Part shown: in pieces, positions 9,186-16,836 of the stretch
How positions within the stretch are numbered: position 1 is the first letter of the stretch
How the letters are laid out: each line of letters starts with the position of its first letter
Source of the DNA: Paenibacillus sp. Marseille-Q4541
Lineage (GTDB): Bacteria; Bacillota; Bacilli; Paenibacillales; Paenibacillaceae
Direction of reading: 5' to 3'
DNA length: 64,000 nt
Assembly: GCF_018310695.1 (NCBI RefSeq)
Contig: NZ_JAGXCY010000019.1
Span: forward strand, 1 to 64,000
Position numbers and translations under genes: made by a program
Notes under the pieces: generated by a model
Seen by the model: only the letters and a program-made list of their open reading frames with translations
The model's database searches: none
What the model was told of the DNA's origin: nothing

Positions 9186-9815
9186 CTAATTATGTTCCTT
9201 CGCAGCCCATAATCCCGCTCTGCGGATAAGTTCTTGGTACGGCCCCACTTGAAAAGAAGGAAGATGATGCCCTGGCATCAAATAAACGATTCTTCCTTGT
9301 CCATGGGTATGCGCCCAGGCCGCGGGCCACTTTTGGCCATCATGTTCATATTCCGCCAAAATCACTGTTTCCAGGTGGAGAGCCAATTCAAATCGGTATG
9401 GTTCTTCTTCCATGCTAAAGGAGCTTAATCCATCTACGATGGGATGAGTTCCTTCATTGATCACAATCGGTAATGTAGTGTACTCCGGATGCCCCGTAAA
9501 TTTACCGCCGATCAGACGGGCCAGTTTATCGTTTCGCTGCATGGAAATTCCATTGTGGATGACGAGGAACCCGCCACCATTTTTCACGTAGTCTTCAACA
9601 GCTGAAGCCTTTTCATCTGATATTTCTTCTTCACCGAACTCTGTATAAGAAATAAATAAGTTGTACTCTGCAAGGATGTTATTGTCCATTACTTCATATT
9701 GTTCCGTACACTCCATACTACCGTGATCCTTAAAAATAGTTTGAAGCTCTGTATCTACATGAGTAAAAGGGTGATATTTTGCATCTTTATAATTACCCAA
9801 TGCAAGTGCTCGCAT
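9186..9815 (-). CDS. ThuA-like (trehalose utilisation) domain protein
   Basis: A 209-residue protein with the ThuA fold, related to class I glutamine amidotransferases. Features are a beta-strand and NYKDAKYHPF at the N-terminus, YVKNGGGFLVIHNG near residue 85, the IGGKFTGHPE segment and a late AWAHTHGQGRIVYLMPGHH. ThuA proteins are often found with sugar dehydrogenases, but their reaction is not established. No signal peptide is seen. ATG 9815 has GGAGTG upstream. It precedes no obvious operon partner. The SDR gene upstream on the same strand (about 50 bases away) may be co-transcribed with it. Confidence 0.85.
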   Translation of the reverse strand: MRALALGNYKDAKYHPFTHVDTELQTIFKDHGSMECTEQYEVMDNNILAEYNLFISYTEFGEEEISDEKASAVEDYVKNGGGFLVIHNGISMQRNDKLARLIGGKFTGHPEYTTLPIVINEGTHPIVDGLSSFSMEEEPYRFELALHLETVILAEYEHDGQKWPAAWAHTHGQGRIVYLMPGHHLPSFQVGPYQELIRRAGLWAAKEHN

Positions 9816-9865
9816 ATTTTTTCACTCCAGTCCTTATTTTGATAGAAAAACGGAGTTTAAAAAAG

Positions 9866-10588
9866 TTACCAAGGCCATTCTACTCCATCTAAATCCAGAA
9901 AAACCGGCTGATTTCTATCGTAGGATTTATGATTCTTTATCAAATTCATCAATTTGGAAGCAGACTCATCCGGTGACACCAATGCCTCTTCACTTAGCGT
10001 ACCGCTCATGTAGGACTTCAGCCATCCCGGATAATAAACCATAACCTGTCCACCTTCTTTACGAAGCTGCTGGTGAAGAATCGAAGATTGCATGTTCAGT
10101 GCAGATTTTGACATACAGTATCCGTACATATTCACTCTCTGATTTCGCGCAATGCTCCCCGCTTCGGAAGATACATTTACGATAAGCTTGTCTTGGCCTT
10201 GCAACAATAATTCCATAAAAGCATGACTTACGCGCAGTGGCCCAAGCGTGTTCACAGTATAAATACGGGACATGACTTCGAAGTCCATTTCATCTAGCAC
10301 TGTTGCCTGATCTTTCGCATCTGTTATCCCAGCGTTATTAATAAGCAGATCCAGATGCGAGGTCATGGAAGTAACGACTGCAAGTGCAGCTGTTACGCTT
10401 TCGTCACTGCCAATATCCAAAGGGACAATCGTGATTTTCTCACCATATTCTTTTTTAGCCTCATCCAGGCTGCCCCAGTCTTCCATATATCGTCCTGCAA
10501 AAACCGAATATCCTTCTTGCAAAAGGGTTATCGTCATACTATAACCAAGACCGCGATCGGCACCAGTAACAAACGCTACTTTCCCCAT
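9866..10588 (-). CDS. short-chain dehydrogenase/reductase
   Basis: A 240-residue NAD(P)-dependent oxidoreductase. The cofactor motif TGADRGLG is at residues 8-15, NNAG near 90, the catalytic Ser in VNVSSEAG and the YxxxK pair in YGYCMSK. ATG 10588 has GAGGAG upstream. The C-terminus is that of classical SDR proteins of the CsgA/sepiapterin reductase type. The substrate cannot be read from sequence. It ends 51 bases before the ThuA-like gene on the same strand, so they may share a transcript, possibly for sugar or polyol oxidation (inference). Confidence 0.9.
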   Translation of the reverse strand: MGKVAFVTGADRGLGYSMTITLLQEGYSVFAGRYMEDWGSLDEAKKEYGEKITIVPLDIGSDESVTAALAVVTSMTSHLDLLINNAGITDAKDQATVLDEMDFEVMSRIYTVNTLGPLRVSHAFMELLLQGQDKLIVNVSSEAGSIARNQRVNMYGYCMSKSALNMQSSILHQQLRKEGGQVMVYYPGWLKSYMSGTLSEEALVSPDESASKLMNLIKNHKSYDRNQPVFLDLDGVEWPW

Positions 10589-10775
10589 ATTTCAGCTCCT
10601 CACTTTACGTAGTCAATGTATAAATAGAAAATAAAACCACCTAATATGTATACGTTTTCATTTGAATTAAATTATACTTCCGTTTATAGGAAATGCCAAT
10701 TGGTTATTGCAAACGCAAAAAAACCGCTTATTTGCGGTTCAAGGATTTTTAGAAATTGTGAAATTGAGATATCTG

Positions 10776-10973
10776 CTATTTCTTGTCACTTACATGCGTA
10801 TCAATTCTCTCCAACACCTCTGGATCGTTCCATCCCCATTCCATGGCGAGAATTTTGATCTCACGAGGAAGAGTAGTAATATGAAATGCAAGTTGTTCTT
10901 TCCCTACACATTTACCATGTGCTTGTAGACAATCATCCATGATCCAAAATGGATTATTCGCTATTCCATTCAT
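10776..10973 (-). CDS. small hypothetical protein, 65 aa
   Basis: I place the start at ATG 10973, where AAGGA lies eight bases upstream; the frame remains open to 11105 but without a good site. The protein is soluble, with aromatic and acidic residues (NPFWIMDDC, EWGWNDPEVLERID) and two Cys residues ten apart. The family is not recognised. It stands alone between a dehydrogenase and yjbQ, divergent from the latter. Real translation is likely from the site and composition but is not proven. Confidence 0.55.
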   Translation of the reverse strand: MNGIANNPFWIMDDCLQAHGKCVGKEQLAFHITTLPREIKILAMEWGWNDPEVLERIDTHVSDKK

Positions 10974-11146
10974 CGACCTCATCCTTCCCTGTAAGACAAT
11001 GTTCTTAGATTCAGTATACGGTCCTATTGTTCTCACAGTGTTAAAAATTATGCCTAGATTCAAATTCTGAAATAAAAAATGTCTTGTTACAATTGTGGAA
11101 ACCATGTGTAAAATAAAAATAACGTTTTTATCAGGAGGTTAATGAA

Positions 11147-11548
11147 ATGTTGCATAAAATAGAGATGAACACATCAAAAAGAGATGAAATGAGAGATATT
11201 ACGCGGGACGTACAATCGTATGTGCGTCAAAGCGGGGTCTCAAACGGACTTGCTGTCATTTATACTCCGCATACAACAGCTGGAATCACGATCAATGAGA
11301 ATGCTGATCCAGATGTAAAACACGATGTACTGATGAGACTTGATGAAGTATACCCTTGGGAACATCCGAAGTATCGACATGCCGAAGGGAATACAGCCTC
11401 TCATCTAAAAGCAATCACAACCGGTACATCACAAAATGTAATTATCCAAGAAGGTAAGCTTCTTCTAGGAAGGTGGCAAGGTATATACTTTTGTGAGTTT
11501 GACGGACCTCGAACTCGGGAGTGTTATATCAAGATCATCGAAGGTTAA
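11147..11548 (+). CDS. yjbQ: YjbQ/UPF0047 family protein
   Basis: A 133-residue trimeric-type protein of the UPF0047 family, described in databases as secondary thiamine-phosphate synthase because E. coli YjbQ has weak activity of that kind. The hallmarks are [19 protein letters not shown] near residue 45, [20 protein letters not shown] in the middle and [20 protein letters not shown] near the end, including the His residues thought to bind metal or phosphate. ATG 11147 has AGGAGG at good spacing. It is a single gene. The physiological role is unsettled. Confidence 0.95.
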   Translation: MLHKIEMNTSKRDEMRDITRDVQSYVRQSGVSNGLAVIYTPHTTAGITINENADPDVKHDVLMRLDEVYPWEHPKYRHAEGNTASHLKAITTGTSQNVIIQEGKLLLGRWQGIYFCEFDGPRTRECYIKIIEG

Positions 11549-11556
11549 TATAAGTA

Positions 11557-11584
11557 ACGGCTATAAGACAATCTTATAGCCGTT
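11557..11584 (+). terminator. hairpin after yjbQ
   Basis: A perfect 12-base stem ACGGCTATAAGA / TCTTATAGCCGT with a 3- or 4-base loop directly after yjbQ. The T run that follows is poor, so termination may be partial. Confidence 0.6.
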
Positions 11585-11693
11585 ATGCATGTTAATTTTG
11601 ATCTTTTCTGCCGCCGATATGAACACATGCTTACTTTGCTCCCCAGGAAAAATTCCAGCAAGCTAGTAAGACTTGTTCCGGGCTACATATATG

Positions 11694-11730
11694 AAAAAAA
11701 GCCTGGTTTCTTTCGAAACCAAACTTTTTT
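11694..11730. terminator. bidirectional terminator between yjbQ and the putative spore-surface gene
   Basis: The stem TGGTTTC / GAAACCA with a four-base loop has an A run on the left and six T on the right, suiting both convergent genes. Confidence 0.8.
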
Positions 11731-11756
11731 CAAGCCCAATTCGGGTTACATTATTA

Positions 11757-12185
11757 TCAATCTGAGTATAGCTGCCCATTAAATGTCTCTGGCCCTACAC
11801 GGATCGTTCCGAGTAAGTTGGACGATACAAAAGCAGAGTATGTCAGCTGTGGTGTGATAGGAGGATTAAAGTCAGTTGCTGTAAAATTAATGATTTGTGC
11901 TGCTAGTAAACTTAAATCAAATGTAGAAGTTGCGGAATATACAACAGGATCTGTCGATGCTGTTCCTCTCACAATTCTGATCGTAATGCCTGCAAGGGCA
12001 AGCGGAATTTGTACAGCGATCGTTCCACTAAATACAACTCTAGGATTTGCACCTACCCCCGCCGTTTGCAGTCCGATTTGTCCAAACAACTGGGGGGTAT
12101 TAATGAAAAGAATAGGAATCGCTATGGAGTTCGATGTCGATGCGTTCTGTGATGTTCTGGAATCTATAAATTCACTCACAATCAA
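11757..12185 (-). CDS. hypothetical beta-rich protein, possible spore-surface component
   Basis: A 140-142 residue protein, not matched to a named family. It lacks Cys and has few charged residues. It is rich in Thr, Ser, Ile and Leu in alternating beta patterns (VFSGTIAVQIPLALAGITI; AAQIINFTATDFNPPITPQ), like jelly-roll proteins of the exosporium and spore coat. No signal peptide is seen. TTG 12185 is four bases after AGGAGG, and GTG 12179 is ten bases after it; either may be the start. A sigma-K-like promoter lies just upstream, supporting mother-cell expression late in sporulation. The spore-surface role is inferred. Confidence 0.65.
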   Translation of the reverse strand: MIVSEFIDSRTSQNASTSNSIAIPILFINTPQLFGQIGLQTAGVGANPRVVFSGTIAVQIPLALAGITIRIVRGTASTDPVVYSATSTFDLSLLAAQIINFTATDFNPPITPQLTYSAFVSSNLLGTIRVGPETFNGQLYSD

Positions 12186-12212
12186 TCTACCTCCTGTCGA
12201 CTTGTGATAGAT

Positions 12213-12240
12213 TATTATATGCGTGGATTCCTATATTGGT
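12213..12240 (-). promoter_or_regulatory. predicted sigma-K promoter
   Basis: On the minus strand AC, 17 bases, then CATATAATA fits the sigma-K consensus AC-N16/17-CATANNNTA. The -10 box is 28 bases before the TTG start of the gene at 11757-12185. Confidence 0.6.
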
Positions 12241-12254
12241 AATAAACGGATACA

Positions 12255-12962
12255 CTAATAATCTAGTACATTCGCATAGCCGATTCTATTTCCGTACCAC
12301 TCGTCTTTCGTAAAGAAATTTGAAGATAACGTTTTACTATTCGCACTGAACACTACGGATTCAGCGATCATCTCCATTAAAATATCAATTAACGTCTCTG
12401 ACATTTCGCCAAGCAATTGTAAAACCATTGGATACAGTTCATCATGGTCACTTCTGAACCTTGCCATCAATTCTGTATATTCAGTACAAGCTACGTAAGG
12501 AATTTCTGATATGTATCTGCCCATCGTAACAAAAGGAATGCCTTGATTCCGCAATAGTTTTATCAAGTCCTTGTTCGTTCCTATGGGCGCATGTCCCATA
12601 ATGATGCCGTCTACCTTTCTTTCCTGAAACAAGTGCAAAATTCGTTCCTGCTTTGATTCCTCTTCTTTATCCGATCCGATAAATAGAGTGTAGCCTTGCT
12701 CCATTAGGGAGTCTTGGATGAAATCAGCTAGTGTCCCCCAGCCTTTCATTCCAAGCTGCGGAACGATCAGACCAATGGTTCTGGATTGTTTAATGATCAT
12801 GGATCTTGCAGCCATATCAGGTTTAAATTGCAACCTCTCAACAGCCTGCTCGATTTTCAGTCTCGTTTCATATTTGACTTTGTCTTTGCCGTTGATAACT
12901 CTTGATACGGTAGCAATCGAAACATCCGCTGCCTTCGCAACATCTTTTATCGTTATTTTCAT
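12255..12962 (-). CDS. truncated, chimeric LacI family regulator
   Basis: Residues 1-60 are a normal LacI helix-turn-helix with hinge (TIKDVAKAADVSIATVSRVI). Residues 60-162 are the first lobe of a sugar-binding domain (TIGLIVPQLG; GIPFVTMGRYISEIPYVAC). A usual LacI protein runs to about 330 residues. Here the family pattern stops near residue 163 (about base 12475), and the last 72 residues (from TELMARFRSDHDELYPMV) are a Met- and Leu-rich tail I cannot place. Half of the effector-binding domain is therefore missing. ATG 12962 has only a weak GAGGAGAAGG-type site. It may bind DNA but probably cannot sense a sugar normally. Confidence 0.75.
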   Translation of the reverse strand: MKITIKDVAKAADVSIATVSRVINGKDKVKYETRLKIEQAVERLQFKPDMAARSMIIKQSRTIGLIVPQLGMKGWGTLADFIQDSLMEQGYTLFIGSDKEEESKQERILHLFQERKVDGIIMGHAPIGTNKDLIKLLRNQGIPFVTMGRYISEIPYVACTEYTELMARFRSDHDELYPMVLQLLGEMSETLIDILMEMIAESVVFSANSKTLSSNFFTKDEWYGNRIGYANVLDY

Positions 12963-13275
12963 ACCTTCTCCTCATTATCTATACTGCTATTCTCCATTCC
13001 ATGACTGCCGTGTCCTTCTGCCGGACTTTCTTACGATTTGGATTATACTGACATCATATATTCCATCACTAAATATGGCAATTGAAGCATTTCGCCAATT
13101 CGATATCCCTTAATCTAGAGATACTGCTACATGAAAGACTATCAAATATAAACACTCCGAATGATTGTGTATGATTATAAAATAGACATTCCTTATTAAT
13201 CCTACTTTTCATTGACAACAAAGAAAATGTTGTTAATAATAAAGAAAAAACAACAAGAAAGGCTATACAACCTCT
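12963..13275. promoter_or_regulatory. lacI/HAD divergent region with a promoter for the HAD gene
   Basis: In this 313-base gap the plus strand has TTGACA at 13212-13217, 17 bases, then AATAAT at 13235-13240, a good vegetative promoter. An inverted repeat ACAACA-N7-TGTTGT at about 13215-13233 fills the spacer and could be an operator. Nothing else is recognised. Confidence 0.6.
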
Positions 13276-14070
13276 ATGATAAAAGCCATCATTTTTGATT
13301 TGGATAATACCCTTTATTGGGACGAGCGATCGAACGATGAAGCTTTGGAAGCCACTTGCCACGTTGCATCGAATAACGTGTCGACGATCTCTGCCCATAA
13401 ACTTAAACATGACGTCATCCGTGAAGCTGAACAGCAATTCAAGGCTTCTCTTTTCTTTGATTTCGCTCACTCACTTGAAATTACTGCACTAGAAACGCTT
13501 TGGGCCCGATTCGACGTAGAAAATAATTCAATGTTTGACATGATGCGGACACAGGCTCCGATTTATCGATTTAACGTATGGAATGCAGCATTACAAAGCT
13601 CTGGTCATGTTGATCCCGATTTAGCTTCACTTCTTGCCACACGGTACCTCCAAGAGCGCAGAGAACGGGCTTTCATTTATGAGGATCTGTTTGAGACGCT
13701 GACCCTCCTTCGGTCTAAGTACCGACTTCTTCTTCTAACGAATGGGACTCCGGATCTTCAGCAAGAGAAAATCGACAGTGTTCCGGAACTTGCCTCCTTC
13801 TTTGAACATATCGTCATTTCCGGCGATTTTGGCGTAGGTAAGCCCTCCGAAGCTATATTCCACCATGCCATCGATCTACTAGCACTAGAATTAAGTGAAG
13901 TTGTGATGGTTGGAGATAACCTTTACACTGATATATTGGGGGCAAATCGTTCGGGTATTCCGAGTATTTGGATCAACCGCTCTAATAGCTCTAAACCCGA
14001 ACATATCTTTCCAACACATGAAGTTATGTCATTAACTGAACTTTATCCTCTTATACTTTCATTGTCATAA
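13276..14070 (+). CDS. HAD superfamily hydrolase (HAD-IA)
   Basis: A 264-residue phosphatase-like protein. Motif I is FDLDNTL with nucleophile Asp8 and acid/base Asp10; motif II is LLTNGTP; motif III is GVGKPSEAIF; motif IV is VMVGDNLYTDI. It has a long helical cap between residues 15 and 115, as in YjjG-like nucleotidases and pyrimidine 5'-nucleotidases, but the substrate cannot be read. ATG 13276 is 13 bases after AAAGG, a rather long gap. It is divergent from the damaged lacI gene and convergent with deoR. Confidence 0.88.
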   Translation: MIKAIIFDLDNTLYWDERSNDEALEATCHVASNNVSTISAHKLKHDVIREAEQQFKASLFFDFAHSLEITALETLWARFDVENNSMFDMMRTQAPIYRFNVWNAALQSSGHVDPDLASLLATRYLQERRERAFIYEDLFETLTLLRSKYRLLLLTNGTPDLQQEKIDSVPELASFFEHIVISGDFGVGKPSEAIFHHAIDLLALELSEVVMVGDNLYTDILGANRSGIPSIWINRSNSSKPEHIFPTHEVMSLTELYPLILSLS

Positions 14071-14116
14071 AATCGAAAATGCAACAAAAACAAAGATTAT
14101 GAACGTTCTTACATAT

Positions 14117-14160
14117 AAAAATGCCGTTCCTCCATCCAAAGATGAAGGAACGGCATTTTT
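14117..14160. terminator. bidirectional terminator between the HAD and deoR genes
   Basis: The stem ATGCCGTTCC / GGAACGGCAT is flanked by AAAA on the left and TTTTT on the right. Confidence 0.9.
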
Positions 14161-14202
14161 AGTAGCTTCTGTATTTTGCAAAATGCTCACGTACCTCTTA
14201 TT

Positions 14203-14985
14203 TCATTCGTTGTTCCAGCTTAGACCTATTTTCATTAACTCGCTTGCCCAATCTTCTGGACAGCTGACATCCGACACAATAATATCGACTTCTTGGATCG
14301 GCATGATTTTGGAGAAGGCTTGAACCCCAATTTTCGAATGATCGGCAAGAACAATCGTTTGGCTTGCAGCCTTCGAAAACATTTTTGAAATATGGGATTC
14401 GTTTACATCATAGTCCGTTATCCCTGTTTTCAAAGAAACCCCACCTACTGACAGAAAAGCTTTATCCAGGTGGAATTGCTGTAGCATATTCTCGCACAGA
14501 GGTCCTGTAATGGAATTCTGGTCAGGGTTCAATTCACCACCTAGAAAAATAACTTTCCCAGAAAATCTCCCACTGCTTAACGCTTCCGACAAATGTACAC
14601 CAACAGCCAATGAATTCGTTAATACGGTAATATTCTTTTTCCCCCGCATCAACTTCACCATTTCAATCATGGTTGTACCTACGTCTAATGCGATCGTATC
14701 CCCGTCTTGAATAAGAGAAGCAGCGAGTTCCCCGATTTTTTGTTTACCCTCAACATTAATCGTTTCCCTCTGTTCGAATGTAGGCTCACCGTTCTCGTAG
14801 GCAGAGCGGATAGCGCCACCGTACACTCTACGCAAATGGCCTTCGGTTTCCAAAAAGTCTAAATCACGTCGAATCGTCTCTCTCGTAACACCAAGTTCAT
14901 CGGCAAGTGGGATCACTTTGACCTTACCATGTTGAATTAGGTATTGAAGGATCTGATCCTGTCGTTCTTTAGCTAATAATGACAT
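14203..14985 (-). CDS. DeoR family transcriptional regulator
   Basis: A 260-residue sugar-phosphate-responsive repressor. The N-terminal winged helix ends in the DeoR signature (ADELGVTRETIRRDLDFLE, residues 24-42). The C-terminal domain carries DGDTIALDVGTTMIEM, VLTNSLAVGVHL and VIFLGGELNP, which form the sugar-phosphate pocket. I choose ATG 14985, with AGGTGG seven bases upstream, over the open extension to 15027. Such regulators normally lie beside a sugar operon; here the neighbours are gene fragments, so its target operon may have been lost. Confidence 0.92.
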   Translation of the reverse strand: MSLLAKERQDQILQYLIQHGKVKVIPLADELGVTRETIRRDLDFLETEGHLRRVYGGAIRSAYENGEPTFEQRETINVEGKQKIGELAASLIQDGDTIALDVGTTMIEMVKLMRGKKNITVLTNSLAVGVHLSEALSSGRFSGKVIFLGGELNPDQNSITGPLCENMLQQFHLDKAFLSVGGVSLKTGITDYDVNESHISKMFSKAASQTIVLADHSKIGVQAFSKIMPIQEVDIIVSDVSCPEDWASELMKIGLSWNNE

Positions 14986-15044
14986 CCATATTCCACCTGT
15001 CTTCATAAATAATAAACATTGATACATTTAAGTATATCTAGTTA

Positions 15045-15345
15045 CTACAAGGTTTCAAGTAGGTTGTGGATAGCTTGGGCCGCTTCTGCTCGGGTAACCA
15101 ATCCTTTTGGCGAGAAGTTCCCATTCGTCTGCCCTTTCAGCAAATGAAGTGCGGTTGCCTGGCCAACAGAAGCTTGAACCCAAGAACTTATCTTATGGCT
15201 GTCCTTATACTCTGTTGTTCCCATTACGATATTGTCCTTGTGGGTAAGTTTCCAAGCACGTACAAGCATGACAGCCAATTGTTCACGTGTAACATTTCCA
15301 TCCGGCATAAATGCATCAGGCGATTCGCCTTCATTTTCATCTTTT
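15045..15345 (-). pseudogene. C-terminal fragment of an S-layer homology (SLH) domain protein
   Basis: The minus strand encodes, without a proper start, the end of one SLH repeat (ESPDAFMPDGNVTREQLAVM) and one full SLH repeat (from YKDSHKISSWV, with NGNFSPKGLVTRAEAAQAI), closing at 15045. SLH domains tether exoenzymes to cell-wall polymers. The reading frame is open upstream only to about 15365, where it collides, out of frame, with a permease fragment. ATG 15308 within the SLH repeat is not a credible start. Confidence 0.85.
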
Positions 15346-15790
15346 CTTTTCGTTTGGAACGATGTTTAGTGACAAACGCAACGATTGCCTCCGGAAAAAT
15401 GTTTTGTAAAAAGAGACGTTCATGGAATCTGCTGCTTGCTCCATCTCTTTATCCAGCTGCCTGAGTGCCGTCGTTGCCGACAAGAAGCTAACCGAAAAGA
15501 AATGAACGATATTAGCCAATACCAGAATCGTCATTGTATTATAGATAAAGTGGAGCGGATTACTCTGTAAATTAAAGAAGAAGATGAATGCCAAACCGAC
15601 TACAATACCAGGCAACGCCAGTGGAATCATAGACAAGAAGTAGAGGAGCTGCCGAAGTGGTGCGAACAGTCTGATTTTCTCCGTCATATAGGCGATAAAG
15701 AAAATGACCGCCGTGCCAATAATGGCTGTGAAGAATGACATAGTTACACTGCTCAGGAAAGGATTCAGTCCCGCACCTGCAACGTTGCAA
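15337..15790 (-). pseudogene. internal fragment of a 2-aminoethylphosphonate-type ABC permease
   Basis: About 140 residues resemble the second half of an ABC permease of the PhnV-like/iron(III) type (FLSMIPLALPGIVVGLAFIF; LRQLDKEMEQAADSMNVSFY, the loop that contacts the ATPase). Both ends are missing: it starts in mid-protein next to a signal-peptide-like frame and stops right after FYKTFFRRQSL. It lacks a start with a ribosome site. It is a passenger fragment inside a broken gene, so no transport function is expected. Confidence 0.85.
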
Positions 15791-15832
15791 CGCAAGAATA
15801 GAGACTAATAGCGTATTAGCCCATTTTTTCAT
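15786..15832 (-). pseudogene. 5' end of a truncated exported-protein gene
   Basis: ATG 15832 has a good GGGAG site six bases upstream and begins MKKWANTLLVSILAL, a signal-peptide start. After about 15-17 codons the frame passes out of register into the permease fragment. A perfect 12-base palindrome TGCAACGTTGCA (15778-15789) marks the junction. It may be the original start of the SLH protein whose end lies at 15045, or of a substrate-binding protein. Confidence 0.6.
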
Positions 15833-16195
15833 TTCGATCTCCCTCTCTTATGTACGTATTATTCTTTATCACTTTACCGCCTAATTGTTAACTCATATCA
15901 AATTTTAATGAGTTTTTCTTGCTTTATGTTAAATGTTCTTTGTTTTTCTTTTCTTCTCTTTTTTAACGATTTTGATAACTGTTGTCTGATGTAATAGCTT
16001 TTTCCCTCACTAGGGAAGTATTCTGCAAGTATTTCAACTAAAGAAGAAAAGTCCAAGCGATAGATCCGCTTGGACTCTGAAGATAAAAATTTTTAGACAA
16101 ACATCACACCAATAGAATGTGAAGATAATATGTAGAAATCTAAAACTCTAGCTCGATCTATCTAGAGTTTTAATATTTGTTTACTTACGTGAACT
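15833..16195. other. non-coding stretch with two orphan hairpins
   Basis: No gene is visible. A stem GTCCAAGCG / CGCTTGGAC at 16049-16076 ends, on the minus strand, in T-rich sequence. A second, AAAACTCTAG / CTAGAGTTTT, occupies 16142-16171. Both look like terminators whose genes have gone, fitting the decayed state of the neighbouring 15 kb region. Confidence 0.5.
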
Positions 16196-16237
16196 AAAAA
16201 AAACGGTTGCCGATAGAATTCAGCAACCGTTTTTTTG
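16196..16237. terminator. terminator of the namA-marR transcript
   Basis: The stem AACGGTTGC / GCAACCGTT has eight A on the left and seven T on the right. It follows the marR stop directly. Confidence 0.9.
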
Positions 16238-16687
16238 TTAGGAGATCCCTTTTACCTTGTGCTTGGACTTAAGAAGCTCTGCTAGCAGCCCTTCCATCTC
16301 CTTATCAGGTAGTGTCTCCGCAAGCACATTTTGAAACGTGAATGAAGCTTTATCCACTTTTTCTTGCCCAATAGCTGTTAGTGCCGTATAGACACTTCTG
16401 CGATCTTCCTCACATGCATGCCTAGCTAGTGCACCGCAACCCTTTGCCTCAAAACGTGCTACGAGTCTCGACATAGCCGATTGACTAAGCCCTACCATCG
16501 ATTCAAGTTGTTGCAATCGCAGCTTCTTCATTGGCGCTTCCGAAAGAAACAAGAGCATATAGTATTCGTTTAAAGACAAAGCATGTTTTTCCTGCAAATG
16601 TTGCTCAATTGTGTTTTCTATATTCGTGATGATGTGAGTCAAAGACAGCCAGTTAGATATCAGGTCATTCATACGATTTGATTCCAT
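16238..16687 (-). CDS. MarR family transcriptional regulator
   Basis: A 149-residue winged-helix regulator. Helices around LRLQQLESMVGLSQSAMSRLVARFEAKG form the DNA-binding unit, followed by the wing HACEEDRRSVYTALTAIGQ. Two Cys residues near the wing (KGCGALARHACEEDRR) could give redox or electrophile sensing, which would suit the neighbouring enoate reductase. ATG 16687 has AAGGG ten bases upstream. The gene follows namA on the same strand by 150 bases and may act on the palindrome at the namA promoter. Confidence 0.9.
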   Translation of the reverse strand: MESNRMNDLISNWLSLTHIITNIENTIEQHLQEKHALSLNEYYMLLFLSEAPMKKLRLQQLESMVGLSQSAMSRLVARFEAKGCGALARHACEEDRRSVYTALTAIGQEKVDKASFTFQNVLAETLPDKEMEGLLAELLKSKHKVKGIS

Positions 16688-16836
16688 ATAGTAAATTCCC
16701 TTCAGGATAATAAATGAATCAAGAAACGATGACAATAATCACTAACCGTATTATAACAAACATCTCGAATTAACACGAATTGTAATGAGACGATATACAC
16801 TAAGCATCGTTTATCATGGTGAAATTAATTCATTCC

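Noticed and set aside
15045..15832. Insertion sequence or transposon as cause of the gene mosaic
   Set aside because: No transposase fragment, terminal inverted repeat pair or target duplication could be found by eye; only the 12-base palindrome is present.
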